From Glycine soja (lineage: Eukaryota; Streptophyta; Magnoliopsida; Fabales; Fabaceae): a stretch of 64,000 bases of DNA. The notes under the pieces are model-generated. The model was not told the origin of the DNA. It ran no database searches and worked only from the letters and a program-made list of their open reading frames with translations. Shown here piece by piece: positions 10,937 to 21,121 of the stretch. How positions within the stretch are numbered: position 1 is the first letter of the stretch; the number at the start of each line of letters is the position of its first letter. A program made the translations under genes and the position numbers. The stretch is from contig NC_041016.1 in assembly GCF_004193775.1 (NCBI RefSeq), forward strand, positions 35,817,366 to 35,881,365, read 5' to 3'.

Positions 10937-11909
10937 TGATGCAATCCTACTCCCCAAGGGCATTGGATAGAAGAATCCAAAAAGATTGGGCCAGAGATGT
11001 AAGAGAAGGCCCTAAGGTTCTCATGAGCCTTAGGGTAGATTTCGGGCCCATGGGCTAAGTATGAGCCCACTTATCTTTGTACGTATTAGATTAAGGTTTC
11101 TTTATTTTTGGGCCTTGTATTTAGGACTCCATAATGTAGGTAGGGTACCCTAGAAATGTATGATTTTTCAGCCCTAGTATTTTAGGGCACCTAGACTAGT
11201 TTTTGTATTAGGGGTTGTTTTGTAATTTCACATGCATTAAGTGAATATTTGATGTGTGTGTTGGAAAATAAATTGAATTGAATTGTGAGAAGCCCAATCC
11301 AATTAAATTTTAGAGGGGGACGTGAGCATTTGCTTGCTACACCCTATTGCCACATCATATAGTCACACTTTGTGCAGGTCCTTCATGCTTTACATGCCTC
11401 ATGACACCTAAGCACACTTAGTGGAGTATCCTGGACTTGATCTTGGATTAGTGGGCTGAACCATAACTAAAATTCACTAATCATAATTAGTGAAATTTGG
11501 CTCCAAAATTTGGCTCCACAAATTCAATTTCAAATACAAGTGAAATTTGAATAGAAATTTAAATTTCCCTTCAATTTTGTGTGACACTTTGGCTATAAAT
11601 AGAGGCTATCTGTGTGCATTTTTTTCAACTTTGATCATTTGAAAATTAAACTTTAGATTTCAGAGCTCTTTTAGAGCATAAACTTTGGTGATTTTTTCTT
11701 CCTCTCCCTTCATTCATCTCCTTCTTCCTCCAAGCTCTTATCCATGGCCTCCTATGGTGGTGAGCTTCTTCTAGACTCATATTCTCCTTGAAGTGGCGTC
11801 TCCTCTCTCTCTTCCTTCTTCATTCCGCTGCCATTCATCTTCCAAGAAGCAAAGGAATCCATTGATGAAGAAGATCCTAGGCCTACAAGCTCCAATGGAG
11901 CTTACATCA
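10937..11909 (+). mobile_element. Solo LTR, family E (gypsy-type), TSD GTGCC/GTGTC
   Basis: It starts TGATGCAATCCTACTCCCCA and ends GAGCTTACATCA. The flanks GTGCC (10932-10936) and GTGTC (11910-11914) differ at one base, as expected from a later C to T change. It is the same family as the LTRs of element E2. A TATA box lies in GCTATAAATAGAGGC near 11593. Confidence 0.88.
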
Positions 11910-12503
11910 GTGTCTTTTAATACTCCATACCCATCGGGCACAATATCTTCTTGGCCTGATAGTAACTTTTTGGCAACGTGTTTCCTTCTGGAAGCATATC
12001 GTGCACTACTTGAAGTAGTGAACTGAAGCTTTTGTCGCTCCACCCATATCTGGCCTTGACATTAACCAGATTTAACACTGCAGACAACAGCGTAAAGGAA
12101 TTGTTGCACCCTGAATACAAAGGCTTCTTTGAATCAGTTTGCAATGTATCATACATAGGGGCATATGCTTGCTGAAAAGACTCTTGTCCAAGTTCATGAA
12201 TCATATCCTCTAAGCAATCTCCCATTTCTACATCAAACAACTTAGATTGGGACCCACTCTACATGTCTATCAATTCACCATGCCATATCCATGTTATATA
12301 ATTCTTCTTAATCCCGTCACACAACAGATGCTCCCGTATGTCGTTGAGTATTTGTCATCTCCCGTTCAAACATTTTATACAAGGAGAAAAAAAAATTCAT
12401 CCTCATCCAATCGACTTCTTTCAGAAGAAAATTGCAAGAACTGTTCCACGCATTCCTCATGTGTAGGGCTCATGCGACTTTTGTTCATCCAACTTCGATC
12501 CAT
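11910..12503 (-). pseudogene. TNP2-like CACTA transposase, N-terminal fragment
   Basis: The start is ATG at 12503-12501 (minus), giving M-D-R-S-W-M followed by E-E-C-V-E-Q-F-L-Q-F, the usual opening of the transposase-associated domain. After decay near 12390 a second frame from 12240 gives D-C-L-E-D-M-I-H-E-L-G-Q-E-S-F, then L-Y-x-G-C, V-K-A-R-Y-G-W-S-D-K-S-F and Y-Y-Q-A-K-K-I-L-C-P-M-G at 11925-11960. This is the TNP2 N-terminal region. The catalytic part is missing, and coding passes directly to the plant-transposase fragment across the family E solo LTR. Confidence 0.8.
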
Positions 12504-13133
12504 CTAAATAATAACTCCATGATACTCACAAAGTTATTCAATGCATGAAAATATCACTTTTTCATTAAAGGAGTGGCCCTATCCATTTAGGAAGACATAT
12601 TTTTATGGTAGATTCATATGTCAAGGTTAAGCCTCTTTTGTTAAATTTGACAAAATTTCGGCAGAATTTTGCATTGATCTCCTAGTACACGACATGAAAG
12701 TGGTGAGATTAATTCCCCGACAATCAAGTATGCACTTAGAGAACAACTAAAAATGCATTGTACTGAAATTTCATGAAATTCAACAAAATAATCTTAAACT
12801 TAATGCATGAATCTACCATAAAAATATGACTTTTCCCAAACAGACAATTCAGGATTCAATATAATGATTAATGCAAAGTGCCCACAAGAATTATTTTATT
12901 CAATCTCAAACTGCAATCTAAGGTTCACTCATGATGAACAAAACATGTATATAAAGCACTGGTCATTAATCATAGACAACAATGTAGAAAAGCATTGGTA
13001 ACAAAAATTAGCATCAAAAGTTGATGAAAAACCTATGATGATGATCAATATAATGTCCAAAAACAAATGTCGTCATGACGATGCAAGCAACAACACAAAT
13101 AATGCCTACAAATTATATATTTGAATGGTAAGT
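12504..13133. other. CACTA 5' non-coding region with a 22-bp perfect inverted repeat
   Basis: No coding. The inverted repeat arms are 12596-12617 and 12807-12828 (core TATGGTAGATTCAT and its complement), separated by 189 bp. Between the arms is a GC-richer segment with 'ggtgagattaattccccgac'. Position upstream of the transposase start suggests leader or subterminal sequence of the CACTA element. Confidence 0.55.
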
Positions 13134-14295
13134 TGTAGAAGCATATGTTATATGAAGTTTTGATGATGCCAAAGATAAGCATTTCCCAAGTTTAATCCAA
13201 GTCAAGAACTCAGAAATTCAAGAAAAATGATGAAGTTAGTCCCTAGAATCTTAGAAAGCATTCCTTAATTGATGATGCACAGGTTTGGCCAAAGGATATT
13301 TTACAAAAGCTTTTTGTGATTTCAAATATATGGTATTTTCTCTTTGGTAATCGATTACTAGAGGATGTAATCGATTACTCGTGGCCAAATTCATTTCTGA
13401 AAAAAATTGCGAATTTTGAATTTAAAATTTAAAGCCTGTAATCGATTACACAAGGCTTGTAATCGATTACTAGAAGTTTTAAACATTTTATAATAGCCTT
13501 TAGAAATTTAAATTTAAATTTTAAAGCCTGTTATGTGTAATCGATTACCAGACATGAAAATTCAAATTTCAAGTCTGAAGAGTCACAACTCTTCAGAAAC
13601 TAACTGTGTAATCAATTACAACATTTATGTAATCGATTACGTGTCAGGAATTTTCAAAAATAACTCCCAAGAGTCTCAACTGTTCAAGAAGTTTTTGAAT
13701 GGCCATCAAAGGCCTATAAATAGGTGACTTCGAACATGAAATTCCTTAGAGTTTTTCTGAACAACATTGTCTTATCCTCTCAAAACAAAATTGTCTTTTA
13801 ACTCTCAAAATATTCCTTGGCCAAAACAACTGCAAATTCAATAAGGAATCTTGATCGATCTTCAATTGTAATATTCTTCTCTTAAAGAGAGAATTCTTCT
13901 TCTTATTATTCTTATTCAAAGAGATATGTTTAAGAGGCCGAGGGTCTCTTAAATTGTAAAGTTATCTGAACACAAGGGAAGGGTTGTCCCTGTGTGGTTC
14001 AAACTTTGTAAAAGGCTTTTTACAAGATAGTGGAAATCTCAAGCGGGTTGCTTGGGGACTGGACGTAGGCACAGGGCATGGCCGAACCAATATAAAAACT
14101 GAGTTTGCATTCTCTCTTCCCTTAAACTTCTTTTATTTATTATTGTTTATATTTCTCTTTAAAGAAGTTTGTTTTGAATTGTTCTTAGAGTAATTCATGA
14201 TAAGGGTTGAATTGTTAAAAAAAATAATCGGGGGATAGTTTTTGTATCTTAATTCAACCCCCCTTCTTAAGATAACTGAGACCACTTGTTTAACA
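13134..14295 (+). mobile_element. Solo LTR, family C (copia-type), TSD TAAGT
   Basis: It starts TGTAGAAGCATATGTTATAT and ends CTTGTTTAACA, with TAAGT at 13129-13133 and 14296-14300. TAATCGATTA palindromes occur at 13348-13640, one of them decayed to TAATCAATTA, ahead of CTATAAATAG near 13712. The downstream half has 'aagggttgtccctgtgtggttc' and 'ggactggacgtaggcac' segments shared with 41235-42206 and 55936-56980. Confidence 0.93.
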
Positions 14296-14300
14296 TAAGT

Positions 14301-15042
14301 CACATATATGAGAAACTTGGATATATCAACTTGGTCATGCTCATAGCTAAAAAACAGCTAAAAATAGTTAAATAAAAAACTTGGGCTTGGGCATAGCTAA
14401 AAAATGGTTATAAACAACTTGGATATATCAACTTGGTTTCTTTAGGGTTAGCCTTGACTTGGTTGACATGGTTTCGCCAAGGGAGAGCCTGGGATTGCGG
14501 CCCTTTATGAAAATACAAGTTGTACTGCAATAGAGCCTGACTGAAAATATTTCCATAACTGGATGTAGTATGGAGAACTTTGGAAGGTCATTGACCTCGC
14601 TTAACAGGTGCCTTATTGGCCCACTTAAGCCAGCCACTAGGAGAAAGATCATGAGCTATTGTGCCTGCTTTTCTGTTTCAAAAAAATTTCATTTTGAAAT
14701 AAACATTCCAAAATACATATACAATGAAAGGTACAAAATTCAAATAAGGGAGTACAAAACTAAAATGCCCAATTACAGCTCACTTATGTCAGCTTTACTA
14801 AGATGACCCATGCTAAAAAAGCCCAATGGTTATAAAAGCTTAACAAAGACAAGAAGCAAAGGTTCTGAATTTTGTGAAATTGAAAGCTTAGTGATTAGAG
14901 AAATTGGTGTGGCAGCTTCCATGCTTAGGGGTTCATTCTTTCTTCGTCAGTTTCCACCTTTTCGTGGCTATGGGTAGTTAATTTCAACTTCCATTGAAAT
15001 TTAATGTAATTGGATCTATTTTGATGTAATTACAACATAAAA
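14301..15042. other. Unassigned region
   Basis: No gene recognised. A phrase AACTTGGATATATCAACTTG occurs twice, near 14311 and 14419. Short open frames here have no recognisable motif. Confidence 0.35.
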
Positions 15043-15883
15043 ATGAATGTCATGGATTCAAGTGAGGCTGTTTTAGGAAATAAAAGTAGCATTCAATATA
15101 ATAAAGAGGTTTCCCTCTATAAGTATAAGAGATTAGAACATAAGAAAGAAATGGAGATAATTAGGTGTGTAGGCTACAAATTAATAGATGACACTACAAC
15201 TTATGGAGAACTGATACGGTCAAATTTTGGCAAAGAGGTCTTGTATGAGGTAATAAAGATGATATTGATATTATAATTTCACAAGTTCTTTAAATTTGTT
15301 AACAAGCATTACAGTTTTGGTAACTTCAATTGCACAAGCAGGTTGCAACAGGGGGTTTTGATGGCATAATGCACCCAACTTTGGATGATAAGATAAATTC
15401 TCTCCACAACGTTGTAGCTTCTCTTGTAGCATTGCCTAAGTCAGAAGATTCACAAGAGGAGCATGACCTTGAAAATTTCCATTCAAGTTGCACCATTAGA
15501 AAACTGATTTTGGATTGCCCCAACTTTGCTTCCACTTTATGGGAAAAAGCTTTAAAAGGGAAAAGTGAGTTATGAGATATGGGTGCATGGCCACAAGTAG
15601 ATTTAATTTACTCTTTAAGATTATTCTCCAATGAAAGTTGGTTGCAAAGGACTGATTTTATATGTATTCATTTTTGTCTTCTCAATATAATTGCAGCTAT
15701 AAGGTTATTTCAACATTTTTGGAATCACCAGATCCAACTGTACTAAAACTTGTTAAAAAAGAGCTACAACCTTTAATTGACATTGGAATTCTCAAGAACC
15801 CGAAGCTTATAGAAGAAGCAAACCAATATTTGTCATGTATGGAGAAGGGAGCTATATCTCAAAGGGACAGGTTTGGCCCATGA
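15043..15883 (+). pseudogene. Pumilio-repeat RNA-binding protein (Pumilio 23/Nop9-like) gene fragment with introns
   Basis: Three exon-like blocks follow in order. The first (about 15090-15249) ends D-D-T-T-T-Y-G-E-L-I-R-S-N-F-G-K-E-V and is followed by a GTAATA splice donor. The second, after TTGCACAAGCAG at about 15342, has D-D-K-I-N-S-L-H-N-V-V-A-S-L and I-R-K-L-I-L-D-C-P-N-F-A-S. The third, after TTGCAG at about 15695, has K-V-I-S-T-F-L-E-S-P and K-E-L-Q-P-L-I-D. Helix phrases such as S-N-F-G-K-E-V and H-G-H are typical of Puf repeats; I recall this arrangement from plant Pumilio 23, a nucleolar rRNA-processing factor. A frameshift lies at about 15567-15573. The 5' part of the gene is absent. 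Retained introns imply copying at DNA level, not by retroposition. Confidence 0.6.
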
Positions 15884-16452
15884 TATTAATGGCTTAGTTA
15901 TGATGTGGACGCAATAGCTAGCTTCATTTCTGGATTTGTAGAAAATGAGTTAAAAGGCTCAAAATAAATTTGATTGAGAAAGTTGTTGTGGTAATTTTGA
16001 TAACCAGATGAAACAGTAAAATTACATGATGTAATGATCTAATTTTGCATATTTTTAAAATATAACAATTTTGCAACACAAGGAGTGCTATCAGTCTATT
16101 GTACCATGCATGTGTTAACGTTCTTATTGTGTTCAGCTGTTTAATTTGATTTTTCAAGCTATGTTGCCCCAAATTTTTGATTAAGAATGAACTCAGTAGC
16201 ATCATCCCCCCAAATATCATGATCCTAGTGAATCAATAGTATTGGTAACCAAACTTGCACTCCCATAGGTAGGGAAATGTTTCCAAGTTTCACATCATTC
16301 TTGATCGCTCGAGCAAAATAAATTATAGGGGGTATAAGCTAAGAACCTCGTATAAAATCATGGTCACCTATGGCAAAGAAAGATATCATTAAGAATCAAC
16401 ATCTAATGACTCATGTTTACTATTATATATGTCTCAATGGACAGACAGAGCC
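15884..16452. other. Unassigned region left of the nested retroelement block
   Basis: AT-rich, no gene or clear repeat seen. It ends where family E LTR sequence begins abruptly near 16453. Confidence 0.35.
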
Positions 16453-16599
16453 GATTGGGGCTGGGTCAGAGATGTAAGAGAAGGCCCTAGGATTCTCATG
16501 AGCCTTAGGGTAGATTTTGGGCCCATGGGCTAAGTATGATCCCACTAATATTTGTACATATTAGATTAGGATTTCATTATTTTTAGGCCTTGTATTTAG

Positions 16600-17537
16600 T
16601 GATGCAATCCTATCCCGCAAGGGAATTGGGTAGAAGACTCCAAGTAGAATGGGCTAGAGATCCAAGGGAAGGCCCTAGGGTTCTCATGACCCTTAGGATA
16701 TATTTTGAGCCCATGGGCTAAGTATGAGCCCACTTATCTTAGCAAATATTAGAATAGGTTTTTCCTTCGTTTGGGCCTTGTATTTTGGCCATTCTAATAG
16801 TATAGGATTTTAGCCTTGTATTTCGGGGCATTTTGAGTAGCCTTTGTAGTAAGGACTTTTTTTTGTATTTTCATGTTTTTTTTGTCATGGGGGTGAGCTT
16901 AGATATTATAGTGGGTGTGTAGCTAAGCTCTAGCTTTTCATCTCAAGGAGGTGAGCTTAGCTATTAGAGAGGTATGTGTAGCTAATCTCTAGCTTCTTTA
17001 GGAATCTTCTTAAGGAAGCTTCTCAAGGAGGTGAGCTTAGTTATGAGAGGGGTGAGTGTAGCTAAGCTCTAGCTTCTCAAGGAAGTTTTCTCAAAGAAGC
17101 TTCTCAAGGAAGTTTTCTCAAGAAAGCTTCTCAAGGAAGTTTTCTCAAGAAAGCTTCTCAAGGAAGCTACCTAGTCTATAAATAGAAGCATGTGTAACAC
17201 TAGTTGTAACTTTGATGAATGAGAGTCTTGTGAGACATACTTCAAAGTTCCACTTCTCTCCCTCTTTTATTCCTTCAATTTCGTGCGCCCCCCTCTTTCT
17301 TTCTCTCCCTCTTTCTTTTCCTCCATTGAAGCATCCTCTCCAAGCTTCTTATCCAAGGCTCATCTTGGTGGTGAAGCTCCTTCTTCCATGGCTTATTCCC
17401 TAGTGGATGGCACCGCCTCTTACCTCTTCTCCTTTGTCTTCCGCTGCATCTCCATGGTGGAAAATCACCATTAAAGGACCTCATTGAAGCTCAAAAGATC
17501 CAACTTCCATAGAAGCCCCACAAGCAAGCTTCCATCA
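16600..17537 (+). repeat. 5' LTR of E1 (family D)
   Basis: TGATGCAATCC to CTTCCATCA. The U3 part has three GAGCTTAG-type inverted repeats and four tandem 'cttctcaaggaag' units before the TATA box at 17177. Confidence 0.93.
17177..17184 (+). promoter_or_regulatory. TATA box of the E1 5' LTR
   Basis: TATAAATA within GTCTATAAATAGAAGC. Transcription would start about 30 bp downstream, near 'gtgtaacactag'. The same box is in every family D LTR here. Confidence 0.7.
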
Positions 17538-17539
17538 AG

Positions 17540-17552
17540 TGGTAATCAGAGC
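17540..17552 (+). other. E1 primer-binding site
   Basis: TGGTAATCAGAGC lies two bases past the 5' LTR. It resembles the initiator-methionine tRNA site TGGTATCAGAGC common in plant LTR elements, with one extra A. E3 has TGGTAATTAGAGC at the equivalent place (32073-32085). Confidence 0.75.
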
Positions 17553-19444
17553 ACAAGAGCTTCAAGTAGGTGCTCCTTAAACCTCCATTAACTTTTTTGC
17601 TTTACCTTCTCTTCCATTGTTGTTTCTTCCTTTTTTTCTCCATGTATCTCCTCACATGTCTTGTGATAAATGTTTTTAACATGATTCTTTATAGTTTCCA
17701 CCGATTAAACTTGCTATAGAAGCTAGATTTGATTTTCTATGGTTCAAATTTCTTGTTCTTTTTCTTGAACCATGAATTGTGTTGAGTTTAGGTTCCTTTG
17801 AGTTTTGTCTTGTTATTTTTTGTGGCTGAAACCTAAACCATAAAATTCTTACAAAAATATTAAAGTAGAAGAAAACCTCAAAAATCTAGAGTGACTTGTT
17901 CACCTATTGTAGTTTTGTCATAGAAGTCATGTCTAGTCATGAAACTTGTCACATAAGATTTCTTATATTGTGCTGAATTTTATTTTCTTGTTTCTTTGTA
18001 TAACTCATTTGTTCATGAGTGTATGAAATTGTTTTAGCCTATTATTTTATTTGAGTCAAATATTTCATGTTAATTAGTCCTTAACATGTTCATGCAAAAT
18101 TCTTAGAGTCTTTGATTGTGAACCTTTTCTTGAACTTTTAGGTTTCCTTATGATTGTGTCTATTGTGAATTTGAGTTTTGGTGATTGAATTGCTGGCAGA
18201 AATGTTGATCCTAAGTGAATATTGAACTCCTAAAATTGTGTTAAACAATCCTAGTGAGTTCAACATACATAGGAAGGTTGAAAGTAAGCCCAAGGCAATC
18301 AATATACCATGCTTAAAAAAAATCTCTGTTGTTGGCAGCTTGGACATACAAACTTGTAAAAATTACTGAGAATTGGTTACTTCGAATTTTGAGCTGAAAA
18401 TTTTTCTGCATTTGCTATACATCTGGAAAAAAGTTATAAAAAAAAGAACCAAGTGATTTGGATAAAAGGAAAAAATACTAAAAATCACACAATTTGGAAG
18501 AAAAATCAGTATCCAGTAAAAAAAAGTGAAAGGGAAGTGTGCTTGTTGTTTTGGTTCAAAATTTATTCTATAATTGGTGCCTATGTTATACCAATCTTAG
18601 TTCCGAAATTTCAATTTAAAATTACTGTGAAAACAAGTGCCAAAGCTAGAGGTTTGTTGAGTCATTTTTTTTTTACTTTTTTTCTCTACTCTAGAGCCAT
18701 TCTAAGTTTCTCTTTGAGTCCTAGCTTGCTTCTATGTCCTTTTCATTGCTTTAATTGTTGAATAATCCTTGAAAAATTATCTTGTTAAAACTTCATTGGT
18801 TTAGATTTCATTTCATTTTTTTTTGGTCTGTTGTTATTGCTTGTCTCTTTGTTTCCTTGGTTGTGGGTTGCCATATAGGGAATTGGAAGGAGGATTGGTG
18901 TCATCCCTTGAAGAATTTGAGTCAAGAAGAAATGGGCCAACCACCTTAAGAGCTATTGAACTAAGAAGCACTCCAAATTTAGTGAATCACAAAAGAGAGA
19001 ACAACCACAAAAATTGAGGACTGTTTTGTAATTTTGTAATTTGCAATTTACTTACCTTCATTGCTTTCAAGTTTTGTAACAAAAAGGCCTTTCATTGGAA
19101 GTGTGTTGGGAGCCTCCAATAGGTTACCAAACTTCCATTTGTGTGTAATAATTTTAGGCAATTTTTCCTTAGGATAGTGAGTGTTTTGTTGGGAACCTTG
19201 AATGTGGTCATCCAAACACTCTTAGGATTCTCCTAGTTTACATTTCTTGCTTACTTTCATAGCTTATTTCCTTTACCTTCCATTGTCAAACCGCCTAGAT
19301 AGCTTTCCTTTTACCAATTAGTTTTTTTTTTTACCTTATCTTTCACACCTCTTTTAGTGTTTATTTGGCTAGTTTCAACCATAGTTTCTTTTACCTTTTG
19401 TTTTCAAACCTCCAACAAGAAAGAACCACAATTTAGGAACCAAC
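17553..19444 (+). other. Untranslated leader of E1
   Basis: About 1.9 kb without a believable coding frame, AT-rich, with polypyrimidine runs. It matches the E2 leader (22843-24690) and the E3 leader (32086-33564) at moderate identity. Conservation across three elements suggests packaging or transcript-processing sequence, but nothing specific can be assigned. Confidence 0.6.
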
Positions 19445-20329
19445 ATGAGTCATCATTCATTTAGTGTTAATGGCAAGGGTACTAGTCATAAAGACCCTTT
19501 ATCTAGAATCTTAGATGAATTGAGTTCCCTCAAGTCATGGAAAGAAAAACAAGAGAGAAAAGAAAAAGGAAAAAAAACAGTGGAAGAAATAAGTCAAGAT
19601 GAAAGAAAGAAAATAAGAGAGGAAGAAAGAAGAAAAATAATGAAAGAAATGAAAAGAGAAAAACATGCCTCCTATAGTAGTCATAACACTTGCAAAAGCC
19701 TAAGTGAAGAACTTCGTGACTATTACGAAGGAAGGCATAGGTCACATCTTAGACCTCTCTCCCATAGAAGAGTAAAGGAAAGAAAGCCTTAAGAGGCTAA
19801 CATTAAACTCTCATACTTCCATGGGAAGGACAATGTAGAGGCTAACTTAGATTGGGAAATAAGGGTAGAGCAACAACTTAAAAATAAGTCTACTTCAAAA
19901 TCTTATGGCTCTCACTCTTATCCAAAGAAAGACCAAGGTCAAGGCATCTTAGGGATGACACCTTCTAAGCCCAAAGATGATAAGGGAAAGACAATAGAAA
20001 AGAAAGCCCCTAAGGCTAGTATGCAAGAGAAAACTAGCTCTATAAAGTGTTTTAAATGTCTTGGAAGAGGACACATTACTTGTCAATGCCCCACCACAAA
20101 AACCATGATTATGAGGGGCCAAGACATTTATAGTAGCCAAGATGAGGCTACTACTTCATCTTCCTCTAGTGAAAGGGAAAAAGCAAAAGGGGAAGAATCT
20201 AGTGAAGAAATCTACCCCCAAGAAGAAGGACAACCATTAGTGGTTAAAGAGAAGTGTAAGGAGGTAAGTGTCTCTTTCAAGAGTTTAGCAAAGAAGCAAA
20301 ACTCATTTTACAATAAAGACAAACAATAA
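19445..20329 (+). pseudogene. E1 gag remnant with zinc knuckle
   Basis: The ATG at 19445 opens a frame with a highly charged lysine/glutamate-rich N-terminal region. A premature TAA at 19790-19792 replaces a CAA codon kept in E3 (Q to stop). The same frame continues to 20329. A zinc knuckle C-F-K-C-L-G-R-G-H-I-T-C-Q-C at about 20048-20089 has the retroviral spacing C-x2-C-x4-H-x4-C. Compared with E2, some 135 residues of gag core (the W-W-T-S-L and Y-x-R-Q-M-E-Q-L region) are missing between L-D-W-E and I-R-V-E-Q-Q-L. E3 has the same deletion. Confidence 0.8.
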
Positions 20330-20379
20330 AGAAACTTTCTCTCTTAGACAACCTCCACATTTTCTCTTTTGTAAAAAGG

Positions 20380-21060
20380 CACTTGCTAGCATTGCCATAC
20401 CTCTTGGGCTTGAGTTTATTCCTCAAGTAAAGAAGTTGTTGGATGAGGGTTTGGTTCGCAAGAGCTTAAATCCTTGTGCTTTGTTGGTGCCCGAAATAGG
20501 TATTATTAGGCACCAAGTCCCTAAAATAGGTGGTATGATGAATGTTTTGAGTGGTTCAACCCTCTTTTGTAAAATCACTCGTACACCTAACATCTTTATG
20601 GTGTGTGTACATAGGGACCCATTAGGTAGGTTTCTTCTTATTTTTAGTTTCAATACAAACTTAGGTACTCATATGGGACACCTTAGGTTTGTCATACTTT
20701 TTGGTAGGAATAATCAATATGAAAATACAGAAAAAGGTATGTTTTATTGCGTTACTTTTCTTAATTTTTCAAATAGTGATCAAGGGGTTCCCATGAACCC
20801 TAAGAGAATAAATGTCATTCCTGAGTTGCCCACTCCACCAAGTATAAGAAAAATTTGGGGCTTCCATGACTTAACAAACTTTTACAAAAGGTTTGTCCCA
20901 TATTTTTCTATACTTGTAGCACCACTCATTGATTTGGTGAGAAACCATGTTCCTTCATGGGAAGATGCCCAGGAAATGGGTTTTCAGACCTTACCTTACT
21001 TCAACATACCAAACACCACTAATACATATGTTTTTGTTCTTTTTATAGGTGTTGAGGGAA
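20380..21060 (+). pseudogene. E1 eroded reverse transcriptase
   Basis: Recognisable blocks in order are L-L-D-E-G-L-V-R-K-S-L-N-P-C-A-L-L-V-P, then M-M-N-V-L-S-G, G-R-F-L-L-I-F, G-H-L-R-F, P-T-P-P-S-I-R-K-I-W-G-F-H-D-L and N-F-Y-K-R-F-V-P-Y-F-S. These are the spaced landmarks of a Ty3/gypsy reverse transcriptase. The segment with the catalytic Y-x-D-D is absent: the equivalent place reads F-S-F-N-T-N-L. The thumb region is followed at once by a short tail and the purine tract, so there is no RNase H or integrase. A frameshift between 20330 and 20436 separates it from gag. Confidence 0.75.
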
Positions 21061-21121
21061 GGAGCCCAGAGTATGAAGAACCTCGGGATTTGAGGTCAAA
21101 TCCGTTCCAAGGTGGAGGGAA

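Larger units (their letters stand above)
7982..13133 (-). mobile_element. CACTA (En/Spm) transposon remnant, minus strand, carrying two solo LTRs
   Basis: Minus-strand coding pieces appear in the order expected for a plant CACTA element: TNP2-like transposase N-terminus (12503-11910), plant-transposase (Ptta/En/Spm) region (10936-10789, continuing 9161-8307) and a downstream piece (8226-7999). The non-coding part 12504-13133 resembles a subterminal region and holds a 22-bp perfect inverted repeat (12596-12617 and 12807-12828). Most of the TNP2 catalytic region is missing. Solo LTRs interrupt it at 9162-10788 and 10937-11909. The CACTA termini themselves were not identified. Confidence 0.75.
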
